Source: Bacteroidales bacterium UBA1195 (GTDB lineage: Bacteria > Bacteroidota > Bacteroidia > Bacteroidales > WCHB1-69). From it: 31,848 bases of DNA. Shown one piece after another: positions 16,084 to 26,100 of this stretch. The stretch's first letter is position 1. Every line of letters begins with the position of its first letter. The translations under genes were made by a program, and so were the position numbers. A model generated the notes under the pieces. That model searched no databases. It was given only the letters and a program-made list of their open reading frames with translations, and had not been told where the DNA came from. Location: contig DBYD01000048.1 of the NCBI GenBank assembly GCA_002309855.1, positions 1 through 31,848 of the forward strand. The letters run 5' to 3'.

Positions 16084-17070
16084 ATGGAAACAGTATTAAG
16101 CGGCATCCGCTCAACCGGGAACCTGCACATAGGCAACTATTTCGGCGCATTGCGCAATTTCATCCGCATGCAGCGGGAAAACAACTGCTACTTTTTTATA
16201 GCGGACTACCATTCACTGACCACCCACCCCAATCCTGAAGACCTCAAAGGGAGCGCCCGGCAAATTTTGGTCGAATATCTGGCCGCAGGGCTTGACCCCG
16301 ACCAATGCACACTCTACCTCCAGAGCGACGTGCCGGAGGTGCTGGAGCTATATCTGTTCCTGAACATGAACGCCTATCTGGGCGAGCTGGAACGCTGCAC
16401 CTCCTTCAAGGACAAGGTGCGGCAGCAGCCCGAAAATGTGAATGCGGGGCTGCTCACCTACCCCACCCTCATGGCCGCCGACATCCTGATACACCGGGCG
16501 GACAAGGTGCCGGTGGGCAAGGACCAGGAGCAGCACCTGGAGATGACGCGCACCTTTGCAAACCGTTTCAACCGAATGTACAAGGTGGACTATTTCAAGG
16601 AGCCGCAGGCATACAATTTCGGCGAGAACCTAGTGAAAATCCCCGGCCTGGACGGCAGCCTGAAGATGGGCAAATCGGAGGGCAACGCCATCTACCTGCG
16701 GGACGAGCCGGCGGTAATCCGCAAAAAGGTGATGCGGGCAAAAACCGACCAGGGTCCCACACAGGAGAATCAGGAAAAATCGCAGGAGATACAGAACCTC
16801 TTCACCATCATGAAGCAGGTCTCCACACCTGAAACCTACGCCTTTTTCGACGAGGCATATAACAAGTGCACCATCCGTTACGGTGACATGAAGAAGCAGC
16901 TGGCCGAGGACATCGTCAGCTGCTGCGAGCCGATCAGAGAACGGATTCTGGAGCTTTCACAAGACGAAAAGCGGCTGGATGAGGTGATGGACGCCGGCGC
17001 GGAAAAGGCCCGCGCAAACGCCCGGAAAACAATCCGGGATGTGCGCGAAATCATCGGTTTCCGCAATTAA
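16084..17070 (+). CDS. trpS: Tryptophanyl-tRNA synthetase
   Basis: The 328-residue product has the length and motifs of bacterial TrpRS. The class I signature HIGN is at residues 15-18 (STGNLHIGNYFGAL) and the KMSKS loop appears as KMGKS at residues 194-198 (GSLKMGKSEGNAIYLRD). The AADILIHRADKVPVGKDQEQH segment belongs to the tryptophan and ATP site. The enzyme charges tRNA-Trp in the cytoplasm. The Gly for Ser in KMSKS is a substitution seen in some synthetases and need not abolish function. The gene stands alone between two giant minus-strand genes, diverging from the first and converging with the second. I see no T-box or Trp-rich leader in the 200 bases before it. Confidence 0.97.
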   Translation: METVLSGIRSTGNLHIGNYFGALRNFIRMQRENNCYFFIADYHSLTTHPNPEDLKGSARQILVEYLAAGLDPDQCTLYLQSDVPEVLELYLFLNMNAYLGELERCTSFKDKVRQQPENVNAGLLTYPTLMAADILIHRADKVPVGKDQEQHLEMTRTFANRFNRMYKVDYFKEPQAYNFGENLVKIPGLDGSLKMGKSEGNAIYLRDEPAVIRKKVMRAKTDQGPTQENQEKSQEIQNLFTIMKQVSTPETYAFFDEAYNKCTIRYGDMKKQLAEDIVSCCEPIRERILELSQDEKRLDEVMDAGAEKARANARKTIRDVREIIGFRN

Positions 17071-17107
17071 AAAAGAGGGGTTGCCGGTTGGCACCCCTCT
17101 TTTTTTT
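17069..17107 (+). terminator. Rho-independent terminator of trpS
   Basis: AAAAAAGAGGGG with TTGCC pairs with GGCACCCCTCTTTTTT around a short GGTT loop, with one bulged T, and ends in a run of T. It overlaps the trpS stop codon and is A/T symmetric enough to act on the convergent giant gene too. Confidence 0.9.
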
Positions 17108-17109
17108 AT

Positions 17110-17145
17110 CAATGAAGAGACGGTGCATGCACCGTCTCTTCATTG
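17110..17145. repeat. Perfect 36-bp palindrome next to the second giant gene stop (copy B)
   Basis: CAATGAAGAGACGGTGCA is followed by its exact reverse complement. The central 22-bp core equals that of the palindrome at 6018-6059. The neighbouring arm base differs (GAAGAG here, GTAGAG there) with the matching change in the other arm, so pairing is kept. The minus-strand stop codon of the second giant gene begins two bases later. Confidence 0.9.
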
Positions 17146-17147
17146 TT

Positions 17148-20100
17148 TTACCGGACGACGTTCATCTTCTTGACCAAACGCTGTCCTTTGTATTCCATGC
17201 TGTAGTAGTAGATACCCGTGGCCAGCTGCTCAACATCCAGCTCATAGCTGTTGGCACCGGCAGTGGCACGGATTTCCGTGGTGAACAGCATCTGACCGTT
17301 GGCGCTCATGACCGACAGGCGGACATTGGCATCCTGCGGCACATTGAACGGTATGACCGTGCGCTGTGCGGCAGGGTTCGGAATGTTCTGGCCCAACTGG
17401 TAGACATCCGCGTCGAAGTCCTCGACAGCCACGTCGTTCTTCACGGCGCAGGCCTTGACTTTTGCGGTGTCGTTGCTGTTGTTCATCTCACCCTTCACAT
17501 TCTCCACATAGACCGTCACAGTGTATTCACCGCTGAAGTTCGGCACTTTGTAGGCGGTATGCAGCGACATGTTGGTGTTGCCGACCGCAATGTTCGTCAC
17601 CAGCTCGGTGAACTCGGCATGGACGGTGTTCGCGCTGTCGACAATCACATGCACAGTGGCGGAATCGATCACCACATCACTGTAGTTGTAAAGGTTGATG
17701 TTCACATAAATCTCCTTCTTGCCGGTATCGCAACCTGAAGCGGCAGGTTTCGGCGTACCGATGCTGTAGACGCTCAAATCCTTCAGGTTGACACCGCCCA
17801 CGAAGGTGTAGATGTTGTTGGTGGCATCCATATCGCAGGACATCTCGCTCTCAACACTGAGGAAGTAGAAGGGCTGGTCAGCGGTGACCTCAGGCACGGT
17901 GAATCCCTTGATGAAGGTGTACTTCAGGGTGTCACCCGCCTTCAGCGGCTGGTTGGAGACCTCCACAACGTCATTCTCATCGTTAACCTTCATCCGCAGG
18001 GAAACCTTCTCGGCGGTCAGGTTACCAGTGTTGACAACGTAGACTGTAGGCATCACCACATCGCCCGAACTCATGCTGGGGATGGTGTCGATGCTGACAA
18101 CCGCTAGGTCGGGCAGCACGTCGAACGAGTAATCCAGCGTATCGTTGGAGACATCGGTCGTGAAGGTGACAGTGTCGACATAGGCGCGGAAGTTGTAGGT
18201 TCCGGGCATGTCGAAGTCATACGAGTTGACAAGTCTGAGCGTGTCGATGGAGTTGGCTAACAGACGGCCACGCAGCACCTTGGTGATGTTGGTGACGCTG
18301 CTGTCAGGCTTCATCAGGGTCACATGCAGCTTGACGCTGTCGGGACGCTCGTAGTTGACATCGTACAGAGTGGAGTTGGTGAGCATGATATCCAATGCAC
18401 GGCCCTTCAGGTCGCATGCGCTCAGGCTGTCGCTCAACAGGAAGCGAGTGACCTCCATATCCTGCTCCACATTGATACGGATACGGTCGATGTTCTGGTC
18501 GCCGCCACCGTAGCTACCGGCCTCGAATGCAAGGTGCAGGCAGGTCTCCTTAACAAAGGCGGAGAGGTCGTACTGGTGCATCTTCCAGGTCGGGGTCTTG
18601 CAGCTGGCATCGTAACGGTAGACAGTCATCAGCCTCTTGTAGGTGGCACCGCCGTCCGTGGAGGCCAACAGCTCGACATAGTCGTGGGCGTTGGGGTTGG
18701 CATTGTCATGAGCATACCAGAAGCTGATCTGCGGCTTGGTCGAACCGAGCAGGTCAACCTGCTTGATCACCGCACGCGACAGGGAGGCACGGCCGGTGGA
18801 GGAACCGAAGTGCAGCATACCGGTACCATAATCAGGCTTGATGGAAGGCAGGCTCGGCTGGGCACTTTCCATCAGCTCCCACTGCACCTCACCCTGGATG
18901 CTGTCGAAGGCGAATTCCAGAGGAATCACCGTGAAATCGGTCTCGAACGGCAGCACCACACGGGTCACCTCATAGATGGTATGGGCGGTGTCGTCCACAT
19001 GGACAGTGTCGGCAGCAGACTTGACCCAAGCTGTGATGTTGTAGAATCCGGTATAGGAGGTCGGGAAGAAATCGGTGATCTTGACCGTCATCTTCTGCAT
19101 CGGGTGCAGGATGCCGGTGGAGAGCAGAGTATCGACATAGAAGACATTCGCGCTGTCGGAGGACATGCAGATGCGCACGCCGTCCTTGGCAAAGTCGATA
19201 TCTTCGGTACCCTTGTTGGTGATTTCAACCTCGGCGGTGGAGTAGTCCGGATAGCAAGCTACCGTACCGCTCAGCTTCGGCGAGAGAATCTGGGTCATCT
19301 CAAGGTTCTTGCCCTCGACCACCTCCATGGAGTAGGCTCCACGTGCAGTGACGATCGAACGTTTGATACCGGTGATGTCGGTCATGACATTAGGATCGGC
19401 AAAGCAGGAGATGCCAACGTAGTCGGCCTGCTCCAGACTGACAGTGGAATCGATGAGGTTCGGATAGACACTTGTCAGGTTGGTGTCGCCGGTGGCGGTA
19501 ATCATGTCGGCCAGCGTATTGTAGGTGTTGCTGTTGATCATGATGCCGGTGCGTCCGTAGAAGTTGTTGCTCTCGAACTGCATGTTGGTGTTCGTCACCT
19601 GATAGATCTGGATGGCATTGCCGCCCAACGAAACAATGTTGTTGTTCTTCATCCGCAGGTCGGTGCTACCGTCGCAGTAGCCGTAGATGGCGTATTGCGC
19701 CTTCGTGGCAAAGACCGAGTTGTTGATGAAGTCAGTATTGTCATAACCCAGATAGAATCCGTAGCCGTTGGTACGGGTGTGGATAATCTCGTTGTTGCAG
19801 ATCATACCGCGCTTTCCGTCGTTGTTGTAACGGTTGATGTAGTAGGCGTAATTGTAGAAGTAGTTGATGTTGGTATTGCGGGTGGTGTTGTAGCGGTTAC
19901 CCTCCATCCGGGCCAGATTGGCATAATAGAGATAGCAGTACCAGTAACTTGTACTACTCTTCCTCGGCAGGAAGGTGTTGTGGCAGAAGCTCACTATATC
20001 ATTGTAATAGAAATAGTAGGCATAGTAGTACTGGTTCTCCACCAAGTTGCTGTCGAAGATGATGTTGGTGTTGTAACCGTTGGTGCTGGTGCTTGCACCG

Positions 20101-23100
20101 TAAAAGTACATGCCGTAATATGCACCCTCAATGTGGTTGCCGATAAAGCGGATGCTGTCCAAAACACCGCCGCTGGGCTTGTAAAAACAATACGTGCCAC
20201 TGGTGGTGGCTGTGGGGCTCATCAGGATTTCGCAATGGTAGAACTCCACATCCTGGCAGAAGCCGTTAAAGGAGACACCACGCGTGCCGGCACCCTTGCC
20301 GAAGGTCATCCGGTCGAAGCGGACATGTTTGGCCGCATTCAGCGTCAGGTGGTTGGTTCCGCTGACCACCACATCGGCCGCCTTGCCGGTGGCGGAGGTG
20401 AAGGTCACCATGTTCTTGTGCGAAGCGCCGTTGTAAGCCTCCACCGTCATTTCAGGATAGCTGCCGGCAGCGATAAGGAAGGTGGTGGGACCGTTCACAC
20501 CGCAGTGCGACAATGCGTTCAAAGCATCGTTGATGGTGGCGAAATCGTACCGTCCCGTACCGCCCACACGGTAGGTGCCGTGCAGTATGGAGTCGCAGCC
20601 GTAGGTTTCGGCCACGATAGAGTCGTTTTCAGGCTCCATATCCTTAGTGCCGTTGGGGTTGCTCACACGAGCGGCAAGTTTGTTCGGACCTGCCACCGGC
20701 TTGAAGCTGCCCAGTTGCACAACTGCAGAGGCGTATGGGGCAAGGTTGCCCTGCCACTTGACCGCATTCTGCTTGACACCGTTCACATACCAGTCGATGG
20801 TGGCGGAGGTGAGGTTGCTCTGGTCATAGCCCATGTTGGTGAGCCGCACCTGTGCCGTAAGCGACTGTCCGATCACCGAAGAGGCAGGCAGGTTGACAAA
20901 CTCGGCCAATGCGGCGTCAACCTTCTGCTGCTCCTGCGTATAGGCGCCTACAATGGTCATGCCCGCACGCGGCTTGCCCTGACGGTCGGTGGTGACTGTC
21001 GGCAGCACCGGCATGAAGAGGCCGCTGTAGGAGGCCAGTTTCAGGTACTCGTTGGAATCCTGCATGACAAACTGCGGATTAACAAAGGCCGAATGCTGGT
21101 CGAAACCGCCCGCCTTCCATGCGGCGGCTGACATCGCGGCACCGGAATAGCCGGCGTAGGTGGGAGCGTAGATGCAGTTGTAGTCGGTCGTGGCGTTACC
21201 GGCCGTACCCATGTAGATGGGATATGCACCGGAAGCGGTGTTCACCAGAACATTGTTCTTGATGACCATGTTATAGCCAGAACCGGCCGTATAGATGCAC
21301 CTCGATGCACCGGAACCGGTCATGCGGACGGTGTTATGGAAAATGTTGGCATTGCTGTAGCCCATGTAGATTCCGTAATAGGAACTGGATGAGTATCCCA
21401 TCAGCTCATTGTTGGTGAAGTTGGTGGGGGTGGCGGTACCGTAATATCCGTTATAATAGATGTAGGCCAGATACGGATAGGTGATGGTGGTCGTCCGCTG
21501 GTGGATACGGTTGCCGTCGCAGCGTGGGACGTTGGAATAGTAGCACATGAATCCGTACCAGTAGGTGTTGGCATTGGTTGTACGGCTCAAAATGCTGTTA
21601 TGGGAGAAGCTGTTGATTTCATTGTAGTAGAAATAGGTTCCATAATACCGCTGGTTGGAGATGGTGTTGCTGTCAACCACAATGTTCGTGTTCAACATGT
21701 TGTTGTTGCTACCATAGCAGTAGATGCCGTAATATCCGCCGTCAATCAGACAGTTGAGGATACGGAGGCTGTCGATCACATAACCGGATGACTTGTAGAA
21801 GACATAGCCACCAGGCACTGCGGAGCTCGTCACCTTCGGGTCGCCATACATCTTGCAGCGGTTGAATTCAAGATCCTTACACATGGTCTGTATGTATACC
21901 ACGTAGTTTTGGGTACCCCAATGGAAGGTCAGGTCGTGGAAACGGAGATGGCTCACATCACCGAGGTTCAGCGTACCGGTCAGCACAACACTGTCAGCAT
22001 TGCCGCTCTGTGAGGCAAAGGTGACGCTGTTCTTGTAGCTCACACCGTTGAAAGGAGCCATCAGGTCCGGAGAGGTATAGGAGCCGTTTGCCAGCAGCAC
22101 CCGCACCGGCGCCTTGACACCGCAGGAGATCAGCTTGCCAATGATAGAATTCAGTTCAGCATTGCTCTTTACAATATAGTCACCGCCAAGCAGGGAGTCG
22201 CAACCGACGGTGAAGGCCTCCAGCGTGTCGTTGGCAGGCAGGGAGTCCACACCACCGTTGGGGTTGGATGTCCAGACAGTGATGAAGTTGGTGTCAGCTT
22301 TAGGAACGAAGTCACCGAAATTCACATTCACAATCGCCTTGGAGGCAAGAGAGCCGCTCCAGTTGAAAGGCTGCTGCTGCACACCGTTTACAATAGCATT
22401 CACCTTGAAGGAGTTGATGGTGTTGCTTCCGGCGTTCAGCACGGTCACAGTCAGCGGGGTCTTCTTGCCGGTGATGGAGACAGCCGTGGGGCTGACCATC
22501 GCACGCGGCATCACGTTGTTGCCGCAGGCCGCCACTTCGTAGCAACCTATGGTGGTGAGCTTGTCACGCTTCTTTCCGTTGATGTCCGTCGGCACCAGAC
22601 CATACACAGGGCAGTCCATACCGCTGTTGTCCAGCATGTTCAAACTCTTGCTCAGATCGGTGAACATGGGAGCAATACTGACGGAATGGCTGTCAAGACC
22701 GGTGGCGCGCTGCAGATCGCTCAACTTGTAGCCTACCACGTTGTTGTAGTCGCTATAGAGGAAGCGGTTGCTGTTAAAGTCCAGATTCATCGTGCCCTGA
22801 CCCGCCATATAGAGGTTGTTGGCCATGATAACCGGCGAGTTGTGGTAGTTGTTATACACGTCACCACCCTCCGGCAGATACAGGGAGTTGTTGATGTAAT
22901 GGAGGTTATCCATACCATACAGTTCAAAAGTGGTGTTACTGCAACCTTTTGTATAAATAATCTCGTTGTTGGCGAACAGGAAGCAGGAATCCGGATGGAA
23001 ATCCTCCAGATAGAAATAGGTGCCGTCCGTGGCCTTCGAGTCATACACAAGATAACGGTTTCCGACCATACGCATGGTGTCCCTGTTGGAGTACTTTCCG

Positions 23101-26100
23101 TACATTTCGGCCAGATAGATGTACTTCTGGACACCGACGTTGGAATCCACATCCACCGTAAAGGTGTTGTAGGAGAAGTCGGCCAGATCCCAGGTGTACA
23201 TTGTGGCAACCACATAGCGGAAGTGCATGTCGTTGTGGGTGAAATGCAGCGTACCGCCGGTGGTGCTGTTGGATTCCAGCGAAAGTCCGTAACGCGGGCC
23301 TGTGATGAAGTTGTTCTCAATGAAGACATCACCGCAGTCATACACCTGCCCGGTGTTGTACGGGTCATAGACGTTGCATATGGCAGCACCCTCCTGATAG
23401 GCATCCTGAGGAGCGTCGCAGATGATCTTACAGTTTCGGACCCAGACACTGTCGCAGCCGTATAGACCAACGGCAATCCAGTTGGTGCCCTTCATGTTGT
23501 TGTAACCCTTGATGGTCACCTTCTCCAGAATCACATGGTTGAGCCCGTCACCGAAAGTGACAGTGGCATCCTGTCCCATAGAGTTGTAGATGATCACACT
23601 GTCGGCGTTGCCGGCGGCGGAGGTGATGGTGATGGTGTTCTTATAGGATGTACCCTTGATGGCCTTGTCCATGTGCAGGCAGTCGTATGAACCGCTGAGT
23701 ATCTTCAGGGTTACAGGGCCGCCAAGGCCGCAGTTGCCGACCGTAGTCATAAAGTCATCGAAATCCTTGAACTGTCCGCCCTTACCCATTGTGAAGGTAC
23801 CCTGGAACAGGGAGCTGCAGCCGGAAATGCTGGTGGTGGCGGTGTCGTTGGCAGGACGCTCGTCGGCAGCATTGTTGGGAAGCGAAGTCCATACTTTCAC
23901 GTGGTTGGAGCCGGAAACAGCAGTGAAATGACCCACATAGATGGTGTCCATTGCCATGGAGGCCAGATTGCCCGTCCAGGATTTCTGGGTCATGCCGACT
24001 CCGTTCACTGTCCAGTTCACCTTGAGGGAGGTGACCGCCGCACTGCCGATGTTGCGCACGCAGACAACCACCGGAATGGTGTCGCCCGAAAGCACCACAT
24101 CGCCCTCAACCGGCTTGACAACGGAGACAAGGTTCAGGTCGTTCTTTTTGGGATTGAACTCGTAGCAGCCCATCATGGTGGGGGACTTACGGGTGAAGCC
24201 TGTGATATCCTCCGTCACGCCGTTCAGGGCAGGGCAGCTAAGTCCGGTATTGGCAGCCAACTCAAGACCGGCCACTTCGGTGCCGAGGAACTGCGGTGCC
24301 ACAGAGACCGTGGTGTTGTCGTTCGTCTCGTTGGTCCAATCCTTCAGCGAGGTGCAGACCACACCGTTCAGCGAGGCAATACGGCCGGCCGGACAGTAAA
24401 GGTTGTTGTGGTCGGAGGTGATGGTCGCCAGGTTACCGTTGGTGTAGATTGGATAGTAATTGCTGTATATCAAATTATTGATTAACTCCACATTGGTATT
24501 GTTGCCGACAGTGGTGAAATAACCGTAAATGCCATATCCATTCTGGCTGGGCAAATAGAAGGAATTGTGCCAGATGTGGTAGGTTTCGCCCGGATAGCCG
24601 AGATACATGCAGTATCCGTTTTCACCGTTCTCCGCGCCGACCACCTCGTTGTTCACGATGTAGCCGTCAGTACTGCTGCCATAGTTGTAGCGGTGCGGAT
24701 AATAATAATAGATGTACGGGTTCTTCACACTGGATTTGGTGAAATCCCAGCTGTTGCACACTGTGTTGTAGTGGTTGGTGTAGTAGAAATAGCAATAGTG
24801 GTAGTTCTGCCTGCTCGTGACAATAATCTTATTGTGCGAGAAGCTGGTCAGGTCGGTATAGTAGAAATAGTGGCTGTAGTAGTCGGCATTGATGATACGG
24901 TTGCTGTCCACATGGATATTGGTGTTGTAGCCGCCAGCGCCAGTGCCGGAACCGTAGAAGTAAAGGCCGTAGTAGCCGCCGTCAAACTCGTTGTTCAGCA
25001 GGTAGATGCTGTCGCAAATCGAACCACTATGGTAGAATGCATAGTTGCCGCTTGTGGTGTTGGCCTTCATCACGCAGCCGTCCACGATCACATTCTGGCA
25101 TTTTCCGGCCATGTTCATACCGCCATTACCCTGCCTGCCGTCAAAGGTCAGCTTGACAAGACGGAGATAACGGGCAGCGTTCAGCATTGCGGCATAGCCG
25201 CCGTTAGCCTGGAACACAACATCGGCAGGATTGCCGGTGGCGGAGGTGATGGTCATGGTGTTCCTTGCGGAAAGGCCGTTGACCACGCCAAGCGAGAAGG
25301 GACCGTAGGAACCGGATTCCATCCGCAGCGTGACAGGACCGTCAACACCGCAGGTTGTTATGCTGGCAATGGCATCCGTCAGAGTGGCGAAATCGGAGGT
25401 CTTGCCACCCACAGTATAGAGGCCATGGTACATGGAGTCGCAGGCGTTGAAATTGAACACTAAAGTATCGTTCTTCACATTGGCGTCAGTGCCGTTGTTG
25501 GGGGCTCCCACCCAAACCTTCAGGCGGTTGTCCATCACATAACTGGTAATCGTGTCCAAAGGAACGGTGTCGGAGGCGTAGGTGGCCAACGAACCGGACC
25601 AGTTGCGGTCGGCGCGGCTCACACCGTTGAGCGACCAACCGATCTTTGCGGAGGTCAGAGTTGTCTCACCCATGTTGGTGATGACCGCACTCACCTTTGA
25701 GACGGCACCCTTCACCACGGAGGCGGAGATGCCGGTCAGGGATGTTACAGCGGCATCCAGTTTCTGAGGATTGGCGGAGTAGCAGCCCATGATGGAATAT
25801 CCTGCACGGGGCGTTCCCTCAATGTCACGTGTGACACCAGCAGGCACCGGACATTCCATACCGGTGTACAGAGCCAGGTTCAGCTTGTGTGTCCAGGAGG
25901 AATCATACAGATTGGGATGGTTGGCCAGAGTGTCAAAATCAGGAATGTTGAAGAATACAGGCTTCTTGTACAGCGAATGCACATCCTGTCCGGTGGCAGT
26001 ACGCCATGCGTCGATGGAGGTCCTGTTGCCCAACCAGTAGCCCACAGTGGATTTTGCATAGTAGAGGTTGTAGTCGATGCTGCCAATACCGGCCGCCACC

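Noticed and set aside
6018..17145. The two GC-rich palindromes as a CRISPR array or integration sites
   Set aside because: Only two copies 11 kb apart, no spacers, no cas genes and no integrase in the window.
18324..21131. A 935-codon plus-strand open frame opposite the second giant gene
   Set aside because: Its translation is a monotonous Val/His/Gly/Asp-rich string without any family signature. It mirrors the minus-strand codons of the repetitive giant protein, whose codon choice leaves few stops on the other strand.
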